From NCBI GenBank assembly GCA_020426595.1, contig JAGQPS010000012.1, positions 1 through 33,309 on the forward strand: a stretch of 33,309 nucleotides of DNA, in the 5' to 3' direction. Numbering within the stretch: position 1 is the stretch's first letter; each line of letters begins with the position of its first letter. The DNA comes from Planctomycetales bacterium. GTDB lineage: Bacteria > Planctomycetota > Planctomycetia > Pirellulales > Pirellulaceae. This document shows, piece by piece, positions 23,585-33,000 of this stretch. Both the position numbers and the translations under genes were made by a program. The notes under the pieces are model-generated. The model worked only from the letters and a program-made list of their open reading frames with translations, was not told where the DNA came from and did no database searches.

Positions 23585-25726
23585 CTACTCCATCCCAGGC
23601 AACCAGAGCTTCGACTCGGAGCCGCCCGAAGCGGCTCCCGCGCCCGCACTGGCCTCGGGAGTCCATAGTTCTCCGCTACTGGCGGGAGCCTCGGCGGGCG
23701 CCGCGGACGCACCGTCCTCGATCGGCGAGCCATCGGGGGCGAGCACGCCCAACCGAACGAGCAATTGCCCGACCGCCGACATCACGCCCGGATGATCGCG
23801 GAACTTGCGCTGCAAGGTCTCCATCGTCTGTTCGACCAGATCCGATTGACCGCGCGTCAAGCTCCACTCCAGCAGCGCCAACAGGAACGAGGGTTCGTCG
23901 ACCTCGGCTGTTTCACGTAGCGACTCCATTTCCTTGAAGTTGTCGCGACCCTCGCTCGAGGAGCCCGACGAAAAGGCGTGGAGGGCTAGGAGCTCGAATC
24001 GTTCACGAGCCGATAGCTCGGCGCTTCGTTTGAGCTTTTCACTCGCCGCCAAGTGAGTCAGATAGACGTGCCCCGAGATCTTGGCCACGGCGAGGGCTCG
24101 GTCGAGTTGGGCATCGTTCAGCGCCGGGAAATCGAGCTTCACGAATCGGACCAGCGGGAGACGGTCGAGGTTGAGACCGTCGGGCGAAAGCGTCGCGCGC
24201 ACGGGGAGTCCGAGCTTCTCACGCAGCGGATTCAGATCAATCCGTCCCGCGCTGCCGCCATGCAGGCTCTCCTCGGTCGATAGGATCCAAGCCAGCAACG
24301 CGCGGTGGAGCGATGAGTCCTGGGCCGCGGCACGGGGGGATTGGCCCCCAAGACGCGAGAGCGGCAGGTCGGGCCAACGCTCGAGCAGGAACTTCTCGAT
24401 CTTCTCGTTCAACAACGTGCGACGACGGTCTGATTCGACGGGGAAGGGGAGGTGCCAACGCACGCTGAAGAGAACGTCGATCACCCGCGCGCGATCGAGT
24501 TCCTCGCGCGAGCTTGGTTCGGCCGCCAAGGCATCGCCGAGCGATTCCCGCACGAGCTCGATGGCTTCCTCCAAACCGTGCCCGACGAATCCCTCGATTT
24601 CGACTCGTGGGTCACGATCGGTTTCGCGGCCGTAGACCATGACCGTGCCATGGACGTTGGGAATGGTGTCGAGCGAGACTTCACTCCCTTCGGTCAAGGC
24701 GGGGCGATCCAAGAGAGAGAAAACCGCTTTCGCCGGAGGCGCGCCTTCGGGGGAGCGATATTCCTTATGGAGCCAGGCCCTTGGGTTCTTCTGCAATTGG
24801 TCGACCGCTTGCTGGGCATCTGGTACGGGAAACGTCACGAGCTCCTGTGTCGTTTCAGCCTCGTCCAACACGTCGTCGCTGAGGATCATCGCGATCGCTT
24901 CCGCCTCGATCGCTTCCTCCATCGGGACGCCCGGAGTCTCGGCGTAGCGGCGCCAAGCCTCCGCCTGCGATCGCGGCTCGCCGATCCGATTCTCGAGGAT
25001 GGCGATGGCTTTCCTCAGAATCGGTTGGCCAGGATGGGCTTCATCAAGCTCACGAATTCGTAGCAGCCCCGAACGCCAACGGCCTCGATTCGCGTTGCCG
25101 CGCAGTGCGTTGTATTCCGCCGACCAGGAGCCTCCCTCGGGAGCCACCGGGAGCTCGAAATCGTGCTTGAGCAACACGGGAACGGAAGGATCCGAGACGG
25201 TGTGCATCAGGAGCTGCGTGACTTCCGGATCCGGCTCCGTCGTCAAGGACGAATACAAGGTCAGATGCGCCCGGGCCGCCAAGAGATTGCCCATGCTATG
25301 GAGCATGGCACCGACGATCCGAATGGCGTTCATGACGCCTCGGCTAATCGTTCGGTCGTAGTGTTCCAGCGCCAGTTGCAGCGTGTCGAGGGCCCCCGGC
25401 GCGTCGCCGGCGACCGCCAACAGAGTCGTGCGTTGCCCCAGCGCGACGGGGTTGACGGGGTTGCGTGACAACATGGTGTCGACCAAGCCTTGGGCTTGGT
25501 CGAACTGGCTGAGTTGGATCAGCACGCTGACTTTCGTGGCCAGCAGGCAATCCTTGTCCCCGTGTTTGCCAATCGCCCGGTTGATGCGGTCGAGCGCGGC
25601 CGCCTTCTGGTTGGCTTCCATCGCGGCGAACACCTCGTTAAGGTCGACGAGGATCTTGTTGCCACAACAGAACTTGATTTTCTTGTCCGCGCCACCAACG
25701 CAACGTTGGTACGAATCCAGTTCCAT
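23585..25726 (-). CDS. TPR-type protein with N-terminal SEC-C-like motif
   Basis: This encodes 713 residues from an ATG with AAGGA about ten bases ahead. The first 25 residues carry Cys9, then GGADKKIKFCCG with Cys20 and Cys21. This resembles a SEC-C metal-binding motif (CxCGSGKKxKKCC) with the first Cys missing. Helical TPR-like repeats follow (about 30-240), for example ALDRINRAIGKHGDKDCLLA and 'RRYAETPGVPMEEAIEAEA'. The middle (about 300-600) has no motif I recognise, and the C-terminus is Ala/Glu/Ser-rich and probably disordered. No signal peptide is present, so it is likely cytoplasmic. SEC-C motifs bind zinc and contact protein partners in SecA and many other proteins, which is the only functional hint. 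It appears to be transcribed alone. Confidence 0.85.
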   Translation of the reverse strand: MELDSYQRCVGGADKKIKFCCGNKILVDLNEVFAAMEANQKAAALDRINRAIGKHGDKDCLLATKVSVLIQLSQFDQAQGLVDTMLSRNPVNPVALGQRTTLLAVAGDAPGALDTLQLALEHYDRTISRGVMNAIRIVGAMLHSMGNLLAARAHLTLYSSLTTEPDPEVTQLLMHTVSDPSVPVLLKHDFELPVAPEGGSWSAEYNALRGNANRGRWRSGLLRIRELDEAHPGQPILRKAIAILENRIGEPRSQAEAWRRYAETPGVPMEEAIEAEAIAMILSDDVLDEAETTQELVTFPVPDAQQAVDQLQKNPRAWLHKEYRSPEGAPPAKAVFSLLDRPALTEGSEVSLDTIPNVHGTVMVYGRETDRDPRVEIEGFVGHGLEEAIELVRESLGDALAAEPSSREELDRARVIDVLFSVRWHLPFPVESDRRRTLLNEKIEKFLLERWPDLPLSRLGGQSPRAAAQDSSLHRALLAWILSTEESLHGGSAGRIDLNPLREKLGLPVRATLSPDGLNLDRLPLVRFVKLDFPALNDAQLDRALAVAKISGHVYLTHLAASEKLKRSAELSARERFELLALHAFSSGSSSEGRDNFKEMESLRETAEVDEPSFLLALLEWSLTRGQSDLVEQTMETLQRKFRDHPGVMSAVGQLLVRLGVLAPDGSPIEDGASAAPAEAPASSGELWTPEASAGAGAASGGSESKLWLPGME

Positions 25727-25873
25727 GAATCTTGGTCCTTGAGGAACGCGCGTTCTTGCTCTGGCGTTCCGCGTGTGATGGAAAGCTTCCGAGCCACAAA
25801 TGGCGGCCGGCGATTGAGAGCTGTTCGCTCGAGCCGCGAATGGTTGTTCTCTACCGAAAATGGTAGGGCAATC

Positions 25874-25907
25874 GCCAAACCCTCGAAACCCGACTAGGGT
25901 GTTTGGC
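25874..25907. repeat. Inverted repeat upstream of the SEC-C-like gene
   Basis: GCCAAAC at 25874-25880 pairs with GTTTGGC at 25901-25907, extended by about three more pairs after a one-base bulge. It lies about 150 bp before the leftward gene start and could be a regulatory stem or part of the adjacent repeat element. Confidence 0.4.
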
Positions 25908-25933
25908 CCTGCCTAAACGGGCGGATCCCGGAA

Positions 25934-26008
25934 GGTGACACACCGCGTTCCGCCCGAGCCAGCGACCCCAGGGCTCGCTGGCCGGGACAAGCGCCGGGGT
26001 GTGTCACC
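25934..26008. repeat. Nested long inverted repeat (75 bp) downstream of lysA
   Basis: Perfect 11-bp arms GGTGACACACC (25934-25944) and GGTGTGTCACC (25998-26008) flank a second stem, GCCAGCGA (25958-25965) with TCGCTGGC (25975-25982), strengthened by CCC/GGG pairing outside a small bulge. It starts 39 bp after the lysA stop. It could be a terminator-like structure without a T-run, or a dispersed palindromic element (REP or MITE type). Confidence 0.6.
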
Positions 26009-26046
26009 GCGCGAGGCGAGCGGCCAAACCGACCGCCGCAGGGAAT

Positions 26047-27324
26047 CTAGCTGAGTTCCTCGAAGGGGACTTCGCCCCGCATCAGATCCTCGGCCGTCTG
26101 ACGGGCTCGGGCCAAATGCGCGGCACCTTCCCGAACCACCACTTCGGCGGCAAACGGCTTGGAGTTGTAGTTCGAGGCCATGACGGCACCGTAGGCCCCC
26201 GCTCGCTCCAGAATCAACCAGTCTCCCACCTTGGCCTTGGGGAGGGAACGCTTGGCCACGAATCCGCCTTCTTCCTGGGTGAAGATGTCGCCCGACTCGC
26301 AGAGCGGGCCGCCGACGATGACATCCTGCTCCGGGCCAAGGTCGCGCGGCTGACGCGGGCAGATCGAGATCGGGTGATAAGCCCCGTAGAGGATCGGTCG
26401 AGCCAGATTGTTGAAGCCGGCATCCACCAAGTAGAAGAGGTTGTCGCCCATCCGCTTGATCGCCCGGATCTCCGAGACCAAGTAACCCGATTCGGCGACC
26501 AAGTATCGCCCCGGTTCAATCTCGAGTTCGATGGCATGCCCCACATGTTCCTCGAGCCGCCGGCGCGTCTCGGACCAGAGCTCGAAATACCGCCCCAGGT
26601 CGACCGTCTCCTGCTCGGCTCGATAGGCGATGGGCAAACCTCCGCCCGCGCTGATCGTATGCACGTCGATTCCGTCGGTCTTGGCCATGTCTTCCATCGC
26701 ACCACAAACCTGCCCGAGGTGCTCAAGGTCGGTGCCCGACCCAATGTGCATATGGAGTCCCACGATATTCAGCTGGTACTTGCGTGCGCGAGCCACGCAC
26801 TCCGAGACTTGTTCGTGCCAAATGCCGTGCTTCGATTGAGGGCCGCCCGTATTTGTTTTTTGGCTATGTCCGTGTCCAAATCCAGGATTGACTCGCAGGA
26901 TGATCGGGCTGCCCGGAGCGACACTCCCGAGTTGGTCGATCATGTCGGGCGAACCAAGGTTGGCGAGCAATTGGTGGCGGACCACGAGGTCCAAGGCTTC
27001 TCGATCAAAAATATCGGCGGTGTAGACAATCTCCGCCGGAGCATGGCCGGGTTGAAAGCCGACTCGCAACGCGCGGGCGATCTCACCGGCACTCACCGCG
27101 TCGACCCGCACGCCTCGGCCACGCATGTACCCCAGCACGGCCAAATTGCTGTTCGCCTTCTGGGCGTAGCGGATCACATCAAAGGCACGCAGCTCCTCGA
27201 TGCGACGGCCCACGGTTTCTAGGTCGTAAACGTAGGTCGGCGAGCCAAAACGCTCGACCAATTCGGCGACCGGTCGGCCACCGATTTCCGTGCGCACTGT
27301 CGAGAAAGCCAAGGCGTTGCTCAT
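26047..27324 (-). CDS. lysA: Diaminopimelate decarboxylase
   Basis: This encodes 425 residues from ATG 27322-27324, the usual family length; the frame runs open upstream to a GTG at 27456, but those codons look non-coding. It is a PLP-dependent fold-III decarboxylase: Lys56 in RYAQKANSN binds PLP, HMHIGSGTD (191-199) and GGG (227-229) bind the phosphate, EPGRYLVAESG (270-280) is the signature, and Cys342-Glu343 in GPLCESGD come from the partner subunit of the dimer. It catalyses the last step of lysine synthesis, meso-diaminopimelate to L-lysine plus CO2. Ornithine/arginine decarboxylases share the fold, but the CESGD motif and length favour LysA. Its presence implies the DAP pathway. No clear Shine-Dalgarno precedes the start. 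Confidence 0.94.
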   Translation of the reverse strand: MSNALAFSTVRTEIGGRPVAELVERFGSPTYVYDLETVGRRIEELRAFDVIRYAQKANSNLAVLGYMRGRGVRVDAVSAGEIARALRVGFQPGHAPAEIVYTADIFDREALDLVVRHQLLANLGSPDMIDQLGSVAPGSPIILRVNPGFGHGHSQKTNTGGPQSKHGIWHEQVSECVARARKYQLNIVGLHMHIGSGTDLEHLGQVCGAMEDMAKTDGIDVHTISAGGGLPIAYRAEQETVDLGRYFELWSETRRRLEEHVGHAIELEIEPGRYLVAESGYLVSEIRAIKRMGDNLFYLVDAGFNNLARPILYGAYHPISICPRQPRDLGPEQDVIVGGPLCESGDIFTQEEGGFVAKRSLPKAKVGDWLILERAGAYGAVMASNYNSKPFAAEVVVREGAAHLARARQTAEDLMRGEVPFEELS

Positions 27325-27457
27325 GGAGATTCGCTGCTCAAGCACTGAAGGAAAAGAAAGCTCGTCCCGCCCCATGATACCGGTCGAAGGGAGTTTGGTC
27401 ATGGGCCGCGCGGCGGCCACGGATGAGCCGCCCCAAGACGGGTTGCCAGAAGGCACG

Positions 27458-27502
27458 CGACTCCTCGAGAGCGGCCTCCTCGAAAGACGACTCCTCGAGT
27501 GA
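27458..27502. repeat. Three tandem 15-bp units upstream of lysA
   Basis: Units start at 27458, 27473 and 27488; the first and third share CGACTCCTCGAG exactly and the middle one matches at nine of twelve positions. Read leftward each unit contains GAGGAG. It lies about 134 bp ahead of the lysA start and could be a protein-binding site or a slippage product. Confidence 0.45.
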
Positions 27503-27585
27503 CACTAGGCGGGGCGGGTGAGTTCACAACCAGGCGAGCCACGCCGACAACGCGGGCGATCGTGTGAACTCGGGCTCCGGAGCAA

Positions 27586-27602
27586 CGGCTCCTCGCGAGC
27601 CG
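27586..27602 (-). terminator. Hairpin directly after the zinc-ribbon/pseudo-protease gene
   Basis: CGGCTC (27586-27591) pairs with GAGCCG (27597-27602) across a five-base loop, two bases past the stop codon. A 10-bp perfect palindrome, GCTCCGGAGC, follows at 27574-27583. No T-run is present, so termination is possible but unproven. Confidence 0.35.
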
Positions 27603-27604
27603 GA

Positions 27605-29692
27605 CTAATCGCGAGCCGGGATCAGCACCTCGGGCTCCTCGATCAACACCTGGCTCCGCACGACCCAGGCCTCGTTGGCCGAACTCGTCAGTGTTTCCGA
27701 GATGCGGGTGCGGGGCTCAACCGTTCCCCAAACCAACCAGCGTGTTCCGACGGCAAGCTCGTCGAACGATTGGGATATCGGAATCGCGATGCAGTGGTCC
27801 GTGCCGATGAGCCGCATGAGGACGGTGTCGCCCTCGGCGATTCGGGGAGCCATCCCCGCGGGTTCGATCACTTCGCCATATCCCCAGAACCCAGATTGAT
27901 GATCGTAGTGCTTCGCCGCCAACTCGTTGGTTTCGGTGATCGCCAAGCCTTCCGGCCAAGCGATCCGTTGCCATGTTTCGCGGATCGGGTCGACTCCGAA
28001 CATCAACAGACGCTGTAGATCCACCTCGACGTTGGCCGCGCCCTGGACTTGCTCCGCTCGAAACACGCGTTCCGCCAATTCCGCCGCCCACAGATAAGTC
28101 TCGTCCGTGACGATCTCGCCGCCGGCGGCGAGCAGTTGTTCGTTGAGACTCTCGATGCGGTCGAGCGATTCAAGGCTAATCGCCGGCACGTCGCCGGCGG
28201 GTGCCACGACCGGGTTCCGCGGTGACTCGGGATTCACATCGCCGGTTGTCATCGCTTCGTCGGGGTCGGTGGCGACCGTCGAAACGATGGGCTCCGGCCG
28301 GGCCACCGAGCGGGTATCGGCGAGCCATGTCGTTAACTCGTGTTGAAAGACGACGACCGCTTGAGGCTGACCTGTTTCGTCGGCGGCCGCGGCAGCGAGG
28401 ACGCCTAGGTTGCGACCATCGTCACCGACCACGAGGCTTCCCACCGCGGAGCGCGAAAGACCTGTGTCGGTCGAGAGCGGCAACACCTCGATGCCCGGAG
28501 TCGTCACATCGGTCAACGGAGCCGATGCAACCGGCGTAAGCCATCGGCGCGACTCCATCCAACCCGCCGCGATCCAGCGTTCGCTCGCGTCCGTCGAGGA
28601 ATCAAACTTCAAATCAGCGAAGGAGCCAAAGGGATGCGGATCGACTTGCACGACGGCCAGCGAGTACTTGGGCCAGCGCGCGACGACCGCTTGGATCGGC
28701 AGCCGTTGGGATGCGACCGCCGTCCATTCACTGGGAGCCACCCAGACCACCGCGTCGCTCAGCGCATCGTTGGGCATGTCGGGAATCAACACCCATCCGC
28801 GCGAGTCGACCAAAACGCCGGAGGCGCGCTGTCGGGTTTCGCTAGGACCGTATTCGATTCCCACCAGAAACGGACCGACGCGACTCCATAGATCCGCCGG
28901 ACGCGCCGCGAACTCAGCCGGCCAACCGACGAGCGGCTCGGTTTCGACAATTCCAGAATTGGCGAGCAATTCGGTCCCATGGTCCTGTTCGTCGACATTC
29001 GGATTGCCGCTTGCAGGAGCATCGGGAGCCGGGGGCCAAAGCACCGCGAGCAGGACTCCAAGACTCCCGAGCAAAGCCACCGCCGCCACGAGCCACGGCC
29101 ATTTTCGAGCTCGCTTGGGTCGCGGCTCAGGTAGCGCCGAATCGACGGTCGCATCGGGCGCGATCGTCGGATCGAGTTCCGCCGAGGTGTCCGTGGGACT
29201 CACCGAAGGAACCGTGGGTGGTTCCACCGAGGTCGTCTCGTGGGAAGCCGGAGGTTGCAGCGTGAACTCTTCTCGCGGTTCCGGTGGCCGCGCCCGGGCG
29301 GGTGCGATCGAATGAACCGGCGGAACCGCGGGCGGAGCCGCCACGGAGAGACGCCCACTCGCCGCTCGCAATGGCGCCAAGATCGGTGGCAGCGGAGTCC
29401 GCGAAGTCACGCGTCGAGCCGCGTGATCGGTGACGGCTCGAGGCAGAGGGAGCCGTTCGATCATCCCGCGCCAAGGAAGCTCGTGCGATTCACGCCGCAC
29501 CGTGGTTTGCCGGGCCCAGACAAAACGATAACCGCAATGCGGACAGGGGCGCTCGGCCGAACCGCTCGAGTCGACGCTCTGTTCCTTGGCGGTACCGTGG
29601 TCGTCGACGTTCTCGCCAACCAATAGCTCGGCCGACGAAATGCTGTGTTCGCAGGCCGGGCAGATGACGACGATGCCGAGCGTTGCTGACAT
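27605..29692 (-). CDS. Zinc-ribbon membrane protein with degenerate trypsin-like domain
   Basis: This encodes 695 residues from ATG 29690-29692; a longer frame to 29761 is possible. Cys11/Cys14 (CPAC) and Cys50/Cys53 (CPHCGY) form a zinc ribbon, followed by a Pro/Ala-rich linker and one membrane helix (about 199-218) after a KRARK stop-transfer cluster. Residues about 285-445 resemble an HtrA/trypsin barrel: SGVLVDSRGWVL, then 'PKYSLAVVQVDP' and 'GLSRSAVGSLVVGDDGRNLG'. The expected His, Asp and GxSGG Ser are all replaced, so it is probably a catalytically dead protease fold. A C-terminal segment (about 600-680) with WGYGEVIEPAG and GTRWLVWGTVEPR looks OB-like. Topology places the ribbon in the cytoplasm and the barrel outside. 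It may be a sensor or scaffold (inference). Confidence 0.8.
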   Translation of the reverse strand: MSATLGIVVICPACEHSISSAELLVGENVDDHGTAKEQSVDSSGSAERPCPHCGYRFVWARQTTVRRESHELPWRGMIERLPLPRAVTDHAARRVTSRTPLPPILAPLRAASGRLSVAAPPAVPPVHSIAPARARPPEPREEFTLQPPASHETTSVEPPTVPSVSPTDTSAELDPTIAPDATVDSALPEPRPKRARKWPWLVAAVALLGSLGVLLAVLWPPAPDAPASGNPNVDEQDHGTELLANSGIVETEPLVGWPAEFAARPADLWSRVGPFLVGIEYGPSETRQRASGVLVDSRGWVLIPDMPNDALSDAVVWVAPSEWTAVASQRLPIQAVVARWPKYSLAVVQVDPHPFGSFADLKFDSSTDASERWIAAGWMESRRWLTPVASAPLTDVTTPGIEVLPLSTDTGLSRSAVGSLVVGDDGRNLGVLAAAAADETGQPQAVVVFQHELTTWLADTRSVARPEPIVSTVATDPDEAMTTGDVNPESPRNPVVAPAGDVPAISLESLDRIESLNEQLLAAGGEIVTDETYLWAAELAERVFRAEQVQGAANVEVDLQRLLMFGVDPIRETWQRIAWPEGLAITETNELAAKHYDHQSGFWGYGEVIEPAGMAPRIAEGDTVLMRLIGTDHCIAIPISQSFDELAVGTRWLVWGTVEPRTRISETLTSSANEAWVVRSQVLIEEPEVLIPARD

Positions 29693-30009
29693 AGTTGCAT
29701 TCCCATGGCTGGAGCTGGCGGAAAGGGGCAACGAGCCATCCACCCCAACCGCACAATCCAAGGTCGATGGTCATTCACGACATCGCGAGGGCGATTCCCA
29801 CGCACACCGACGCGGTCGATCTCCGCGCGATCGGATGGAAGCGACCGCGCTCTCGCCCGCACGCCATCCTAGTTTTCGGCTCCGAATGGCTCAACAAAAC
29901 GGTCGGAATCAAGCGTCAACGCAATGTGTCGCGATGGGAGCATCGTGATTGGCGGTCCGACGGACGGAGGCACGGTTGGAGACGATAGGCCCGGGACGAC
30001 GGACCGGAC
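29693..30009. other. Intergenic gap between the helicase and the pseudo-protease gene
   Basis: This gap of 317 bp has no gene I can support. The short frames seen on both strands lack motifs. It should contain the end of the hrpA transcript and the promoter of the leftward pseudo-protease gene; I could identify neither. GTCCG/CGGAC occurs as a near-palindrome at 29955-29965. Confidence 0.5.
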
Positions 30010-33000
30010 CTATCGACGCACGAGCTCCCACTGTTTCTCGAGACGCTGAGGCGAGACCTTGCAGGACGTGCCGAGGTTTTGAGCCCAAAGTGAAACGCGA
30101 TACTCCTCGATGAGCCAGTGATAGAGATCGAGTTGATCGTCGATGATGCCGAGTCGTTGGTTGAGTCGGGCTTGCTCGCGCCAGCGTGATTCATGAGGTT
30201 CCACCAAAGCCCGGTTCTGGCGATCCTTGGGGCCGCCGGAGGGAAGCTTCTGGAGGCGATGCTCGATCGCGGCGAGGTAGCGGGGAAACTGTTTTAGCCA
30301 GGGCCAAGGTACCCGATTGAGAAACGGATCCTCGAACAGATCCATCAGCTGGTGATGGAGGTCCGTGAGCGCGGTTTCATCGATCGCTTGGGGAAGCTGC
30401 TCGACCGCGAGTTGCACATCGTGGTAGCGCCGAAAAAGATCGGGCAAGGTCTTGGCGAGCTCTTGGGCTGCTTGGGCGAGCGATTCTCCCTGGCGAGCCA
30501 TACATGCCACCCACTCCGCCTCGGACCGACATTCGGCTCGTCCCGTGACGAAAGCGATATCGCACAGGAGCAGCCCGAGTTGGTCGTCGAGCGTTTGTGG
30601 GTTGACGAGGCCTTGTCCCCAAATCGGCCAGCGATCGCGCTCGGGAAGCCATCGCACGTGCCCCTTGACCTCCTTGCGGCAATAGAGCCAAGCCAAACGC
30701 GACAATCCCAAACGACTATGAGCCGTCGCGACCTCCGGTCGGTCGAAGATACGCAACCCAACCGATTGTCCTTGGTCGACGATTCCGACAAAGCCCGATA
30801 GGGAGAGGTCGCCATGTTGGACCGCCAGGCTCGTGGGGAGGTCGCCCCAATCCCACGTCGTCAGTCCATCACGCGTCCATTGTTCATCCTTGAGCGTGGG
30901 TTCCTGCCTCGCGGAACCTCCTTGTCGCGTTTGCAACGCGATGAGATCCCGCCCTTCGGCGACCGCCTCGCCTTGTTCGTCGACGAGCCGGAAATTGAGC
31001 TTCCAGTGCTCCGGGATTTTATCGAGACCGAAGTTGTCCACGCGAATTGGTTCGCCAGCGATTCGGCTCAGTACCTGTGCGACCGCCTCGAGAAAGTCTC
31101 CTTGTTTCTCACGCAGTTCGCCGGCGACGAGTCGCGCGGTGTCGGGAGCGGGGACGAGCTGCCGACGAAGTGACTTGGGGAGCGAGCGTATCAACGCCTC
31201 GACATAAGGTTCGATGAAGCCGGGCACGAGCCACGGGACTTGCCGCGGAGTCAACTGCTTGATTCCCGCGGCCGGCAAGGTCGCGGTCGCGCCATCGCGT
31301 GGGCTGCCGGGCTCGAAATGGTATTCCAGCTCCAATCGCATATCGCCCCAATGCACGTGATCGGGGTAGAGCTCGACGGGAGTTTGATCGACCGAGGAGC
31401 CAAACAGATCATCCTTGGAAAGTCGTAGTTGTTGGTGCAGTGATCCATCTTGTTTGAGCAGTTGCCTGAGCGAGGCGGCGTCGACCACCGATTCCGGCAG
31501 CCGCTGCTCGTAGAGTTCCATCAACCGACCTTCCTCGACGATGCGCCCCAAGTCGCGGCTCTTGGCGACTTCCCCATCGAGTCGTTCGAGCAGTTCGCGG
31601 TTCTCGCGCAGCACCGGAATGTTGCCGTCGAACCGTTGAGCCACCAATCCCTCGTCGATCATCAAGCGTCGGGCCAAGTGGGGATCGTGGTTGCGTAGTG
31701 GCGTGCTTCGGCGCGGGACGATGGTGAGCCCGAATAGCGAGACTCGCTCGTCGGTCATCGCCGCCTGCGCTTTGTTGCTCCAGCGAGGATTGGAGTACGA
31801 GCGAGAAATCAAATGTTCGGCGAGTGGCTCGATCCAGCGCACGTCGATGGCGGCGGCGGTGCGCCCAAATCGCCGACTCGTCTCGACGATCTCATTCGTC
31901 ATGATCCACTCAGGACGCTTATTGGCGAGCCCGCTGCCGGGCCACAAGTGGAAACGTAAACCACCCGCTCCGATGTAATCTCCCTTGTCGGTACGCTGCG
32001 CCACGCCCGACAAGAGACCGGTGAGAAGAGAGCGATGAAGTGCCGCCGGATCCGACGTCCGACCTTTCACATTGAGGCCCGCGTCCTGACAGATCGAGAG
32101 CAACTGTCGATGCAGGTCCATCCATTCGAGCACGCGCGGAATGGATAGGAAATTCTGCACGAGCGCCTTGCGCCAAGCCGACGAAGTCAGCGATTCCTTG
32201 AGCGAGTGTTGGAAGTCCCACAACTTGAGCAAGCTCACGAAGTCGCTGCGCTCGTCCTGGAAGGGACGGTGTTTCTCGTCGGCCGCTTGCCGCTGTTCCA
32301 CGGGACGCTCACGCACGTCCTGGATTTCCAACCCCGAGGCGACGATCAGCATGTCGGTCAGGCAACCCGCCTCGTCGGCGGCGAGTAGCATGCGGCCCAC
32401 GCGAGGATGCACCGGCAACGTGGCGAGTCGCTTGCCCATGTCGGTCAAGCGACGGTGATCGTCCACGCCCCCCAATTCAAACAGCGTGCGATAGCCGTCG
32501 CGAATCGACTCGCCGTGTGGCGGATCCAAGAACGGAAACTCATCCACACGCCCTAACTTGAGACTCTCGGTGCGGAGGATGACCGTCGCCAGATCGGTGC
32601 GACGTATTTCAGGAGTCGTGAAGGCATCGCGTCGGAGATAATCTTGCTCGCCATATAGCCGCAAACAAATGCCCGGAGCAATTCGTCCGCAGCGACCGGC
32701 TCGCTGATCGGCCGACGCCCGCGAGATCGGTTCGATCGGCAGACGCTGCACCTTGCTGCGCGGCGAGTACCGCGAGATCCGCGCGGTGCCGAGATCGATC
32801 ACCGACATGATGCCAGGAACCGTCAGCGAGGACTCGGCGACGTTCGTGGCGAGGACGATCCGCCGCCCCCGAGCGGCCCGAAAAACTCGATTTTGTTCCT
32901 CGACGCTTAGACGCGCGTAGAGCGGGAGTATCTCGAGCTGATTGCCTCGCAAGAGACCATCAAACGAGGAACGAAGCCGTTTGTGAGCCGCTCGAATATC

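Larger units (their letters stand above)
25727..26046. other. Intergenic gap between lysA and the SEC-C-like gene
   Basis: This 320-bp gap has no gene. It contains two inverted repeats (25874-25907 and 25934-26008), a small CTACC/GGTAG hairpin near 25852, and presumably the promoter of the leftward gene that starts at 25726, which I could not pick out. Confidence 0.6.

Noticed and set aside
25999-27222. 407-codon rightward open frame opposite lysA
   Set aside because: It mirrors the high-GC lysA codons; the LysA motifs on the other strand are unambiguous.
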